DNA from: Pseudomonas sp. Leaf58
GTDB taxonomy: Bacteria > Pseudomonadota > Gammaproteobacteria > Pseudomonadales > Pseudomonadaceae
Length of the DNA: 64,000 bases
Reading direction: 5' to 3'
Assembly: GCF_003627215.1 (NCBI RefSeq)
Contig: NZ_CP032677.1
Location: forward strand, 3,043,501 to 3,107,500
The stretch's first letter is position 1, and each line of letters opens with the position of its first letter. The notes below the pieces were generated by a model that made no database searches, was not told where the DNA came from, and was given only the letters and a program-made list of their open reading frames with translations. Positions 41,212-50,151 of this stretch are shown here, one piece after another. Position numbers and translations under genes: made by a program.

Positions 41212-42888
41212 TCAGAAGGTGTATTTCAACGAGAAGGTGGCGTAGTCACGGTCGGCATACGGGCGCTTGATCGCATCCGGTGAGCCGAGATAACCCACGT
41301 AGGTCAACGCGGCTTCCAGGTTGCCCAGGTACTTGAAGGTGGTGCCTACGCTGATGCGGCGGTCGCCCTGCACCCCGGAGATACTCCCGGACATGGGTGT
41401 CGCGCCACTGAACACGTTGGAGAAGCGCACCGGCACTTCCATATCCCAGCCTTGGAAAACCCCCGGATAACTGAACGATGCGCCGACGGTGTAGGCACTG
41501 GCATCGCGTGAGCGCCAGCCCGTCGCGGTTTTGTAGGTGTAATCATCGGAGGCTCCGACCAAAGGTTGCAGGCTCGGCAGCAGTGCCACGCCCTGCAGGT
41601 TGCCGGCTGCCGAAGTGGCTTCGACACTGTCGACGCGCACGTGAATGATTTCGCCGGTCAGCGTGGTTTGGCTGGCCCAGGGGCGGTCGCCCAGTACACG
41701 CATGGCCGACAGCTGGAACTGCTGGCCCTTGCCGCGTGCCGGGGTTGGCCCCAGGCCGGTGTTGACCATCACTGGCGCACCGTCGCGGTAGGACCATTCA
41801 GCGCCGACCTGGGTATCGCCGAGTTTGGTCGATGCGCTGATACCGGTGAGTTTGATGTCCTCGAAGTACTTCACCCGATAGCCGTTGGCGGCAAAGGCGG
41901 ACAAGCCCCCGCCGACCGGCACCGGGCTGTAGCCGACCAGCGCGGTGGCTGGGTTTTTGTCGTGGTAGTTGACGTGGAACAGCGACAGCTCCACGGCCGG
42001 TACCGGCCGGTAGCGCAACTGCACACCCCACTGGCCACTGTCGCGCGGCTCGTCGGTGCCCCGGTAGGGCACGTTGCCGGTCGGCGTGATGAGAAACTCA
42101 CGGCCAGGGCCAATCACATCGGTGCCCGACAGGTAGCTGCCCACCGGGGCCAATTCGGTGCCCTTCCACTCGTACTGCATGTAGGCGCCGAAGGTGAACT
42201 GCGGGTTGAAACGGTACGAAGCCGACACCTGGCCCACCGGCAGCAGCACCTCCTTGACCTCGACGCCTGGTTGCGCGGCCTTGACTGCATCGGAAGGGTT
42301 TTGCACGCCATTGACCCCAGGGTAATACAGGCTTTCGCCCCACGACTCGATATGGCGCCCGGCCTTGGCGTCGAGCATCGAGTCGTTGTCGAAGCGCCAG
42401 CCGCCGAACACATAGGCATCCAGCAAGCGAGTACGGCCACCGCTGTAGTACTTCGCGTCGCTGGTGAACTCGTCGTTGTCACCGTCCTTGTTCACCGTTG
42501 CCGGCGAGTTGTTGTCGTTCTTGCGGTGATAAACGTCGTCGTAGAAGGTACTGGCGCGCACCACGGCGCCATAGTTGTCCATGCGCATGATCATTTCGCC
42601 CAGTGCGCCCAGGCGGTTGGTGGTCAGGCTGCCCTGGTTGAAGTTGCGGTCGCCGTCATCGGCGTTCACCCCCATCAGGCGGTCGCTGGGCTTTGCCAGG
42701 CGCACGCCGATGCCGTAGCTGGTGGTCACCGACCAATCGATGGTGGCGCCATTGTCGAACTCGATGGTCTCCCCCGCCCAAGTAGGCGCTGATGCCAGGG
42801 CAATCGCTGCCGTCAGGCTGGCCAAGGGCAAGCCGCGGCCAGCAAGGCCAGTACCGTTACTACCGTTATTGTTGTTCTTGTCGATCAC
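41212..42888 (-). CDS. DUF1302 family outer-membrane beta-barrel protein, GTG start
   Basis: 558 residues from GTG 42888, which has AGGAG 7 bp upstream; a longer version from TTG 42909 lacks a ribosome site. Signal peptide (about 1-38) with a basic Asn-rich n-region and LPLASLTAAIALASAPTWA. The mature part ends in YATFSLKYTF, matching the barrel end of the paralogue at 22783-24423. The overall pattern (FDNGATIDWSVTTSYG, then repeated strands) is the same. The start overlaps the upstream metallo-beta-lactamase gene by 23 bp. It is probably a steroid or steroid-CoA-precursor channel of the outer membrane; the role is inferred. Confidence 0.85.
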   Translation of the reverse strand: MIDKNNNNGSNGTGLAGRGLPLASLTAAIALASAPTWAGETIEFDNGATIDWSVTTSYGIGVRLAKPSDRLMGVNADDGDRNFNQGSLTTNRLGALGEMIMRMDNYGAVVRASTFYDDVYHRKNDNNSPATVNKDGDNDEFTSDAKYYSGGRTRLLDAYVFGGWRFDNDSMLDAKAGRHIESWGESLYYPGVNGVQNPSDAVKAAQPGVEVKEVLLPVGQVSASYRFNPQFTFGAYMQYEWKGTELAPVGSYLSGTDVIGPGREFLITPTGNVPYRGTDEPRDSGQWGVQLRYRPVPAVELSLFHVNYHDKNPATALVGYSPVPVGGGLSAFAANGYRVKYFEDIKLTGISASTKLGDTQVGAEWSYRDGAPVMVNTGLGPTPARGKGQQFQLSAMRVLGDRPWASQTTLTGEIIHVRVDSVEATSAAGNLQGVALLPSLQPLVGASDDYTYKTATGWRSRDASAYTVGASFSYPGVFQGWDMEVPVRFSNVFSGATPMSGSISGVQGDRRISVGTTFKYLGNLEAALTYVGYLGSPDAIKRPYADRDYATFSLKYTF

Positions 42889-44020
42889 ACGGACTCTCCT
42901 GATGGGCAACCACCTGGCTGCCAGGAATGTTCAATGTCGCCGTCGGGCCAGGTGCAACCGCAGGTTGCCCCTGCGGGCCCCGGCGGTAGCGGTAATGCGC
43001 CTGATGGCGTTCGCGCACCAGCAGCCCTTCGGCCATGAGGTAGTTGGCATGGGCCAACGTTTCACCAAGCGCCATCAGTTCGTCGAAACGCCCTGACAGC
43101 TTGGGGAACAGCACGGCCATCAGTTCGAGCGCGCTGCGCGGCTCGTCACAGCTGGCCAACATCCGCGACAACTGGGCCTGGTGATGCGCCTGCAACTGGT
43201 CCAGGCGCGTGTGCAGGTTGTAGAACGGCCGCTCGTGGGCGGGCAGCACCAGCACGCTGTCCGGCAAGCCGCGCAGGTGGTCGAGCGAGGCCAGCCAGTC
43301 GCGCAGCGGGTCGGCCTCGGGCTCGGTGGCATGCACGCCCACGGTCGGGGTGATGCGTGGCAACACCTGGTCGCCGGCGATCAGCACGCTGCCATCCTCG
43401 GCATACAGGCAGGCGTGCTCGGGGGAATGGCCACGGCCGATCACCACACGCCACTGGCGGCTGCCGATGGGCAAGCGGTCGCCGTCGCGCAAACGCCGGT
43501 AGCTGTTGAAATGCAACGGGCGGAAGTGGCCGCTCTGGATCAACCGGTACAGCTCGTCGACCTGTTGGCTGGTAAAGCCGGCCTTGAGGAGGAAGTCACA
43601 GAAGTCCCAGCCCGGGGCCTGCTCGGGCGGCACCGTTATGTACAGCGAGCGGTATTCGCTGGCGGTCATGTACACCGGGCAGCGATAGCGTTCGGCGAGC
43701 CAGGCGGCGACGCCGGCGTGGTCGGAGTGGTAATGGGTGCAGATCACCGCCAGCACCGGCTGGCCGGCGAACAGCTCGGCAAACACCCGCTCCCACACGT
43801 CACGGGTGTGCGCGGTGTTCATGCCGGTGTCCACCACCACCCAGCCATCAGCATGGCGCAGCAGGTACAGGTTGATGTGGTCGAGGCGGAACGGCAGGGG
43901 CATGCGCAGCCACCACACGCCGTCCAGCACCTCGCGCCACTCGCCGCTGCCTTGCGCCTGTGGCCAGGGGTAGCGCAGGCCGCCCTCCAGCGTGTGGCCG
44001 TTGCCGTCGCGGTCAACCAT
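42866..44020 (-). CDS. Metallo-beta-lactamase-fold hydrolase
   Basis: 384 residues starting at MVDRDGNGHTLEGG. The zinc motif is HYHSDH (His96, His98, Asp100, His101); further ligands are expected in GRGHSPEHACLY (His near 215) and LIAGDQVLPRITP (Asp near 235), followed by the C-terminal helical part from about 290 (LDQLQAHHQAQL). This looks like the glyoxalase II/thioesterase-type branch rather than antibiotic lactamases. In this place, between a CoA ligase and a DUF1302 gene, a CoA-ester thioesterase or lactonase role is plausible. The start overlaps the ligase stop by 8 bp. The ATG has a weak ribosome site, consistent with coupling. Confidence 0.8.
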   Translation of the reverse strand: MVDRDGNGHTLEGGLRYPWPQAQGSGEWREVLDGVWWLRMPLPFRLDHINLYLLRHADGWVVVDTGMNTAHTRDVWERVFAELFAGQPVLAVICTHYHSDHAGVAAWLAERYRCPVYMTASEYRSLYITVPPEQAPGWDFCDFLLKAGFTSQQVDELYRLIQSGHFRPLHFNSYRRLRDGDRLPIGSRQWRVVIGRGHSPEHACLYAEDGSVLIAGDQVLPRITPTVGVHATEPEADPLRDWLASLDHLRGLPDSVLVLPAHERPFYNLHTRLDQLQAHHQAQLSRMLASCDEPRSALELMAVLFPKLSGRFDELMALGETLAHANYLMAEGLLVRERHQAHYRYRRGPQGQPAVAPGPTATLNIPGSQVVAHQESPCDRQEQQ

Positions 44021-45866
44021 GTTGGCCACCGATGAACGCTGGCAGGCCGGCCTGCGCCAGCATTTCCACCGAATAGGGCTGGTAGCTGCGGCTGTTTTCG
44101 TCACGGATGAACAGCGGGTCGGCGCAGGCCTGCGGGCAATAGCCCTGGCGCTGCAAGTCGACCTTGCGCAACTTGAAGGTGCTGGTCATGTCCGCTGCCG
44201 CACTCACCCGCACGAACACGGGCGCGGCATAACGCGGCAGACGGGCCTCGGCCAGCTGGTACAACGCCTGCGGGTCAAAGACGTGGCCTGGCTGCATCAG
44301 CACCGCGGCCATACCCGCCCTGCCCTCGTGTTCAGGCACTTGCACGCCGTAGACGTTGATCAGCTCAAGGCCAGGCAGGTCGCTGAGGGCGTCGGCCACC
44401 TCCTGGGTAGAGACGTTCTCGCTCTTCCAGCGGTAGGTATCGCCGATGCGGTCGACGAAGTAGCAATAGCCGTCGGCATCCTCGCGCAGCAGGTCGCCGG
44501 AGCTCCACCAGGCATCGCCAGCCTGCAGCACATTGCGGCGGATCTTGCTCTCGGTGGCGGCAGCGCAGGTATAGCCCTCGAAGCGACCACCGCCGATGTC
44601 GGGGTGGTCGACGATAAAGCCCATTGCCTCGCCCACTTCGCCGACCTTGCACAACTGGTAAAAGCCGTTTTCGTCGCGCGGGTGGCAGTCGTTCTCCACG
44701 TCGTAGCGCACCAGGCGCAGGTTGGTGCGGTTCCAGTCAGGTACCCGGCCACAGGAGCCCAGGTAATTGTCGACGTTGATCAGGTTGGTATTGGCCTCGG
44801 TGGCCCCCCAGCCCTCGAACACCTGGATCGGCCCGAAGCGCTCGAGCCAGCGCTGCCAAGCGTCGCCCGACAAGCCGGCACCGAGCATGCAGCGCAGGCT
44901 GTGTTCACGCTCGCCAGGCTGTACTGGGCGGTTGAGCAGGTAGCGGCAGATTTCGCCGATGTACTGGAACACGCTGATGCGATGGCGGGCGACGTCGCGC
45001 CAGAACTCGCGCACGCTGAACTTGCGCCGCACCACGATACTGGCACCGACGCGCAGCGCCGTGGACGTGACCGACGTAGCGGCGGCGCCGTGGTACAGCG
45101 GCAGGCAGCAATAAAAGACATCATCGGCGGTGGCCTGCAAGGTCACTTCCATCACGTCACCCGACGACATCCAGCGCATGTGGCTGTAGCGCGCGGCCTT
45201 GGGCAAGCCGGTGGTGCCCGAGGTAAAAATCAGCAGCGTCGGCGCCTGCGCCTCGATGCCTGCACGCAGCTCTCGCGGGAAACGGCTGCGCGGGGCCGCT
45301 GCCAGGTCGCCGGCGAAGGCCGTGTCGACACCGTGTGGCAGCGGGCCGGGCCACGGCTGCTCGGTATCGTTGACCAACCACACCGGCAGTTGCGGCAGGC
45401 CTGCGGTGGCCTGCAGGCTACCCAGGCACTCCTCGCCGACCACCAACGCCTTGGCACCGGTGGTTTGCAGGGCATGCAGCAAGGGCTTACCGGAGACCTG
45501 GGTGTTGATGAAGGCCACCACCACACCGAGCTTGACCAGGCCAAACCAGCAGGCAAAGAACGCCGGGCGGTTTTCCATCAGCAAGGCGCACACGTCGCCG
45601 GGGCCCAGGCCCCGCGCCAGGCAGGCATGGGCCATCTGGTCGGCAAGCGCGTCGAGCTGGGCGTAGCTCAGCACCTGCTCGCCATAGATGAGGAACGGGC
45701 GCTCGGCGTGGGCGTCGGCCTGCGCCTCCAGGCGATCGGCCAAGGTGTAGTGGTCGCGCGGCTTGATCAGTGCGCTGGCGGCACTGCGCCGGTCGAGCAA
45801 GGCCTGGGTCTGCTCGCGGCTGACCGGTTGCTGGCGTGCCGGGGTCATCACCTGCGGCAGGTTCAT
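44013..45866 (-). CDS. FATP/very-long-chain type acyl-CoA synthetase (bile-acid-CoA ligase candidate)
   Basis: 617 residues, longer than the FadD3-type ligase and of the FATP (SLC27)/FadD6 branch. LLIFTSGTTGLPKAARYSHMR (P-loop), FYCCLPLYHGAAA, FEGWGATEANTNLIN, DLLREDADGYCYFVDRIGDTYRWKSENVSTQEV (the FATP signature DRxGDTxRWKGENV) and TFKLRKVDLQRQGY at the C-terminus. Mammalian FATP5 and FATP2 activate C24/C27 bile acids, so the same branch in a bile-acid cluster suggests activation of the C24 side chain. It shares the ATGA overlap with the upstream OYE gene. Confidence 0.82.
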   Translation of the reverse strand: MNLPQVMTPARQQPVSREQTQALLDRRSAASALIKPRDHYTLADRLEAQADAHAERPFLIYGEQVLSYAQLDALADQMAHACLARGLGPGDVCALLMENRPAFFACWFGLVKLGVVVAFINTQVSGKPLLHALQTTGAKALVVGEECLGSLQATAGLPQLPVWLVNDTEQPWPGPLPHGVDTAFAGDLAAAPRSRFPRELRAGIEAQAPTLLIFTSGTTGLPKAARYSHMRWMSSGDVMEVTLQATADDVFYCCLPLYHGAAATSVTSTALRVGASIVVRRKFSVREFWRDVARHRISVFQYIGEICRYLLNRPVQPGEREHSLRCMLGAGLSGDAWQRWLERFGPIQVFEGWGATEANTNLINVDNYLGSCGRVPDWNRTNLRLVRYDVENDCHPRDENGFYQLCKVGEVGEAMGFIVDHPDIGGGRFEGYTCAAATESKIRRNVLQAGDAWWSSGDLLREDADGYCYFVDRIGDTYRWKSENVSTQEVADALSDLPGLELINVYGVQVPEHEGRAGMAAVLMQPGHVFDPQALYQLAEARLPRYAAPVFVRVSAAADMTSTFKLRKVDLQRQGYCPQACADPLFIRDENSRSYQPYSVEMLAQAGLPAFIGGQHG

Positions 45867-46945
45867 GGCGTCACCTCCAGGCTGGCCTGCCAGCTGGGGT
45901 AATCGCTGTAGCCGTGTGGCCCGGGGGTGTACAGGGTCTTGCGGTCGAACCCCGCCAATGGCCGGCCGTGGCGCAAACGCTCGACCAGGTCGGGGTTGGC
46001 GATGAAGTGCCGGCCGAAGGAAACGGCCGCGCCCTGCCCGGCCGCCAAGGCGGCCTGCGCCGATACAGCGTCGAAGCCGTCATTGAGGATCAACGCTTGC
46101 GGGCTGTAGCGGCGTGCCAGGGCGAAAGCATCCAGGCCGGGTACGGGCGAGCGCATGATGTGCAGGTAGGCCAGGCCCAGCGGCGCCACTGCCGCGCACA
46201 GCGCCGCACTGGTCACGGCCGGCTCGCTGTCGTCGATGTCGTTGTAGGGGTTGCCGGGGCACAGGCGCAGGCCCACGCGGCCGGCGCCAATCGCCGCGGC
46301 CATGGCTGCGAGCACCTCCTGGGCAAAGCGCACGCGGTTGTCGGCGCTGCCGCCGTAGTGATCGCTGCGCTGGTTGCTGCCGGCAGCCATGAACTGCATC
46401 GGCAGGTAGCCGCTGGTGCAGTGCAGCTCGACGCCATCGAAACCGGCTTCGCGGGCATTCAGCGCGGCCTGACGGTAGTCGTCGATCACCCCGGCGATAC
46501 CTTCGACCGTTAGCGCCTCGGGCATCTCGGTGTCGACCATGCCGGCGGTATCGCTGAACAACTGGGTGCGCGCACGAATCGCTGACGGCGCCACCGTCGC
46601 TGCGCCCTGCGGCTTGTTATGACGGCTGGCGGCACGCCCCACATGCATCAGTTGCAGCACCATGCGCCCGCCCTCGGCGTGCACGGCGCGGGTCACCTGG
46701 CGCCAAGCGGCAATCTGTTCGGCGCTGTAGATCGCCGGGGTGCGGCAGTAGCCCAGGCCGCTGGCGGAAGGCGCGGTGCCCTCGGCCACGATCAGCCCGG
46801 CAGTGGCCCGTTGGCGGTAGTAGGAAACCATGTCACTGCCCGGCACGCCTTGGCTGTCGGCACGGCTACGGGTCATCGGGGCCATGACGATGCGGTTGGC
46901 CAACTGCAGTTCGCCCAGCCGCACAGGCTCGAACAACATGCTCAT
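45863..46945 (-). CDS. Old yellow enzyme-family flavin reductase with altered active-site pair
   Basis: 360 residues from ATG 46945, with AAGGAG 6 bp upstream. Classic OYE: MTRSRADSQGVPGSDMVSYYRQRA at the N-terminus, QLMHVGRAASR, SDHYGGSADNRVRFAQEV and a C-terminal GRHFIANPDLVERLRHG. The substrate-binding His/Asn pair of OYEs (HxxN) reads His175-Cys-Thr-Ser178, so the second residue is Ser. It probably reduces an activated double bond of a steroid enone or dienone. It is the first gene of the operon running to DUF35-MaoC and lies under the dyad at 47037. Substrate not determined. Confidence 0.85.
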   Translation of the reverse strand: MSMLFEPVRLGELQLANRIVMAPMTRSRADSQGVPGSDMVSYYRQRATAGLIVAEGTAPSASGLGYCRTPAIYSAEQIAAWRQVTRAVHAEGGRMVLQLMHVGRAASRHNKPQGAATVAPSAIRARTQLFSDTAGMVDTEMPEALTVEGIAGVIDDYRQAALNAREAGFDGVELHCTSGYLPMQFMAAGSNQRSDHYGGSADNRVRFAQEVLAAMAAAIGAGRVGLRLCPGNPYNDIDDSEPAVTSAALCAAVAPLGLAYLHIMRSPVPGLDAFALARRYSPQALILNDGFDAVSAQAALAAGQGAAVSFGRHFIANPDLVERLRHGRPLAGFDRKTLYTPGPHGYSDYPSWQASLEVTP

Positions 46946-47036
46946 TTCAGCTCCTTCAGTTCTTCTTGTTACCGGTGTGCAAGGGGCGCGAAACACCGGG
47001 CATGGGCTGAATGATTCACCTTGGGCAGGTGCGAAA

Positions 47037-47054
47037 CATCGTCCGTCGAGACTA
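47037..47054 (-). promoter_or_regulatory. Conserved 18-bp dyad, promoter of OYE operon
   Basis: TAGTCTCGACGGACGATG toward the OYE gene, 92 bp before its start; AATCAT about 20 bp on is -10-like. It is the minus-facing partner of 47108. Confidence 0.77.
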
Positions 47055-47107
47055 GTATTGCGCTACCCGGCAAACGCCCGGCGCGGGCCGTTGCCAGGCG
47101 CCGGTAA

Positions 47108-47125
47108 TGGTCTGAACAGACGATG
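47108..47125 (+). promoter_or_regulatory. Conserved 18-bp dyad, promoter of MFS gene
   Basis: TGGTCTGAACAGACGATG toward the MFS gene, 60 bp before its GTG start. The core GTCTGAACAGAC is a perfect 12-bp palindrome. Confidence 0.75.
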
Positions 47126-47185
47126 AAATCGCGCCAGGATGCGCCGAGCATCGTGCGCATCTAAAACAAGAAGCGGAGCCGTACA

Positions 47186-48511
47186 GTGAACCCATCCCCT
47201 CCTGTGACCTGGCGTACCCATTACGCCTTGCTGGTACTGGCCAGCATCTACGTGTTCAACTACATCGACCGCCAGTTGATGGCGATCCTGATCGAGCCGG
47301 TGAAGCTGGAGTTCGGCATTTCCGACACGGGTATCGGGCTGCTCTCGGGGGTTACCTTCGCGGTGTTCTACACGGTATTCGGCCTACCGTTGGGGCGGCT
47401 GTCGGACCGTATCGGGCGCAAGCCGGTGATTGCCTTCAGTTGCATGGCCTGGAGCCTGATGACCATGCTTTGTGGCATGGCTAGCAACTTCTTGACCTTG
47501 GTCCTGGCGCGAATCGGCGTAGCCATTGGCGAGGCTGGCGGCACCGCACCCTCAGTGGCAATGGTCTCCGACCTGTACCCGCCGCAGCGCCGCTCCACGG
47601 CCCTGGCGGTGTTGATGCTTGGCTCAAGCCTGGGCGCCATCGTCGGCCTGGGCCTGGGTGGCTGGATTGCCCAGCACCATGGCTGGCGTTATGCGTTCCT
47701 GCTAATTGGTGCGCCGGGCATTTTCCTTGGCTTGGTGCTGTTGCTGACCGTGCGCACGCCGGCGCCAGTAAAATTGCAGCAGGCCAGCGCCGCAGCGAGC
47801 GAAAGCTGGCGGCAGACCCTGGTCGAGCTGCTGCGCATGCCCTCGTTTACCTGGCTGGTGCTGACCGGCGGCTCAGCGGCGATCGCCGGCTACGCCATTG
47901 GCACCTGGAGCCCGAGCTTCCTGATCCGCTCCCATGGCCTGAACATGCAGCAAGCGGGCTTCCTGGTGGGGGTGATCGGTGGCACCGGGTCGACTATCGG
48001 TACCCTGGTGTGCGGTATGCTCACCGACCGCCTGGCCCAACGTGATGTTGGCTGGCAGATCGGCGTGCCGTTGCTGGGCACCCTGCTCAGCATCCCCTTT
48101 GCCCTGGCCTACTTCCTGTGGCCACAGGGCATCGCCTTCTACATCGGTGACACGCCGGTGCCGCAGGCGTTTCTGTTCTACAGCGCGTTCGGCTTCTTTG
48201 GTGTGTGGTGGGCAACACCGTGCCTGGGCGCGATTACCCATCTGTTCCCGGCCAACCGCCTGGCCCAGGCCACGGCGATCTTCGTCATGGCTATGACCTT
48301 GCTTGGGGTTGGCGTGGGGCCGTTGCTGATTGGCATGCTCAGTGATCTGTTCCTGCCGCGGTTGCAGGGGGAGTCGTTGCGGTATGCGCTGGCGGCCTCG
48401 GTGGTGTTGTTGGTGTTGGCGGCGGTGTTTCTGGCGTTGGCCTTGCCGCGTTATCGGGCGCAGATCAAGGGCTTGGCCGCTGCCAAGGTGATTGGTGCTG
48501 TGGCTGTTTAG
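47186..48511 (+). CDS. MFS transporter (spinster-like), steroid uptake candidate
   Basis: 441 residues from GTG 47186, with CGGAG 8 bp before; no better ATG lies near. Twelve hydrophobic helices can be traced, the first at about 11-27. The loop 2-3 signature is GRLSDRIGRKPVI, and ARIGVAIGEAGGTAPSVAMVSDLYP is typical of the spinster-like/sugar-phosphate MFS branch. It is divergent from the OYE operon under a shared regulatory region, and is alone on its transcript. It probably imports a bile acid or steroid, or exports an intermediate. The direction cannot be read from sequence. Confidence 0.85.
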   Translation: MNPSPPVTWRTHYALLVLASIYVFNYIDRQLMAILIEPVKLEFGISDTGIGLLSGVTFAVFYTVFGLPLGRLSDRIGRKPVIAFSCMAWSLMTMLCGMASNFLTLVLARIGVAIGEAGGTAPSVAMVSDLYPPQRRSTALAVLMLGSSLGAIVGLGLGGWIAQHHGWRYAFLLIGAPGIFLGLVLLLTVRTPAPVKLQQASAAASESWRQTLVELLRMPSFTWLVLTGGSAAIAGYAIGTWSPSFLIRSHGLNMQQAGFLVGVIGGTGSTIGTLVCGMLTDRLAQRDVGWQIGVPLLGTLLSIPFALAYFLWPQGIAFYIGDTPVPQAFLFYSAFGFFGVWWATPCLGAITHLFPANRLAQATAIFVMAMTLLGVGVGPLLIGMLSDLFLPRLQGESLRYALAASVVLLVLAAVFLALALPRYRAQIKGLAAAKVIGAVAV

Positions 48512-48553
48512 GGGCTGTACCTGCCTCTAGAGTGGCAGCGCCTGGGAGACCGA

Positions 48554-48610
48554 GCGCCGCCCGCGCGGCGCTTCGCGGCACAAGGCCGCTCCCACATCTG
48601 TTTCGGGCCA
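48554..48610. repeat. Inverted copy of the array's REP segment at its left edge
   Basis: This stretch is the reverse complement of the first 60 bases of the 251-bp unit (GCCGCCCGCGCGGCGCTTCG...CATCTGTTTCGGGCC). It forms an inverted boundary to the tandem array that begins at 48596. Confidence 0.7.
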
Positions 48611-50051
48611 ATTATTCCTGTGCCAGGTGGGTTGCAGCCTCGGCGCATGGCTTGAGATGGATGAAAAGCAGCAGCGCAACCTTCGCTATCGAACGGAACA
48701 AACAAGGCGCCCAGAGGTGACCACACAGGAGTGACTGGCCCGAAACAGATGTGGGAGCGGCCTTGTGCCGCGAAGCGCCGCGCGGGCGGCGCTGGATCTC
48801 ACAGGCGCCAACTATCTCAAGACATGCGCCTATCAGCCCAACCCCAATCTGTTTCGGGCCAATTATTCCTGTGCCAGGTGGGTTGCAGCCTTGGCGCATG
48901 GCTTGAGATGGATGAAAAGCAGCAGCGCAACCTTCGCTATCGAATGGAACAAACAAGGCGCCCAGAGGTGACCTCACAGGCGTGACTGGCCCGAAACAGA
49001 TGTGGGAGCGGCCTTGTGCCGCGAAGCGCCGCGCGGGCGGCGCTCGATCTCACAGGCGCCAACTATCTCAAGACATGCGCCTATCAGCCCAACCCCAATC
49101 TGTTTCGGGCCAATTATTCCTGTGCCAGGTGGGTTGCAGCCTTGGCGCATGGCTTGAGATGGATGAAAAGCAGCAGCGCAACCTTCGCTATCGAATGGAA
49201 CAAACAAGGCGCCCAGAGGTGACCTCACAGGCGTGACTGGCCCGAAACAGATGTGGGAGCGGCCTTGTGCCGCGAAGCGCCGCGCGGGCGGCGCTCGATC
49301 TCACAGGCGCCAACTATCTCAAGACATGCGCCTATCAGCCCAACCCCAATCTGTTTCGGGCCAATTATTCCTGTGCCAGGTGGGTTGCAGCCTTGGCGCA
49401 TGGCTTGAGATGGATGAAAAGCAGCAGCGCAACCTTCGCTATCGAGTGGAGCAAACAAGGCGCCCAGAGGTGACCCCACAGGCGTGACTGGCCCGAAACA
49501 GATGTGGGAGCGGCCTTGTGCCGCGAAGCGCCGCGCGGGCGGCGCTCGATCTCACAGGCGCCAACTATCTCAAGACATGCGCCTATCAGCCCAACCCCAA
49601 TCTGTTTCGGGCCAATTATTCCTGTGCCAGGTGGGTTGCAGCCTTGGCGCATGGCTTGAGATGGATGAAAAGCAGCAGCGCAACCTTCGCTATCGAATGG
49701 AACAAACAAGGCGCCCAGAGGTGACCTCACAGGCGTGACTGGCCCGAAACAGATGTGGGAGCGGCCTTGTGCCGCGAAGCGCCGCGCGGGCGGCGCTCGA
49801 TCTCACAGGCGCCAACTATCTCAAGACATGCGCCTATCAGCCCAACCCCAATCTGTTTCGGGCCAATTATTCCTGTGCCAGGTGGGTTGCAGCCTTGGCG
49901 CATGGCTTGAGATGGATGAAAAGCAGCAGCGCAACCTTCGCTATCGAATGGAACAAACAAGGCGCCCAGAGGTGACCTCACAGGCGTGACTGGCCCGAAA
50001 CAGATGTGGGAGCGGCCTTGTGCCGCGAAGCGCCGCGCGGGCGGCGCTCGA
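48596..50051. repeat. Tandem array of 251-bp repeats, about 5.8 copies
   Basis: Five complete, nearly identical units begin at 48731, 48982, 49233, 49484 and 49735 (exact 251-bp spacing). They are flanked by a partial copy at 48596-48730 and a truncated copy at 49986-50051. Only a handful of base changes separate the units (for example GAACGGAAC/GAATGGAAC near 48692). Each unit holds a REP-like hairpin (GCGGCCTTGTGCCGC) and an inverted pair GGCCCGAAACAGAT / ATCTGTTTCGGGCC about 100 bp apart. Small open frames of 68-84 codons occur on both strands in each unit but show no protein-like conservation beyond the DNA identity. No gene is seen in the whole gap 48512-50212. Confidence 0.93.
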
Positions 50052-50151
50052 TGTGTGCCCCCCTGCAAATCCCAAGGCAGGCACCTGGCAGCCCTCCCCC
50101 AATCTCCCGCCCCCTCAACGCAGCCACTACTTCCCGACATTGCAACACAAC

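Noticed and set aside
42889-42909. TTG start for the second DUF1302 protein (seven residues longer)
   Set aside because: No ribosome site precedes it, whereas the GTG at 42888 has AGGAG at the right distance and leaves a normal signal peptide.
48731-50050. Repeated 68- to 84-codon open frames in the tandem array, on both strands
   Set aside because: They repeat only because the DNA repeats, run through the REP hairpin and have no recognisable family or consistent ribosome site. They could be checked by ribosome profiling.
48596-50051. CRISPR array
   Set aside because: The direct repeats are 251 bp and contiguous with no unique spacers, and no cas genes are nearby.
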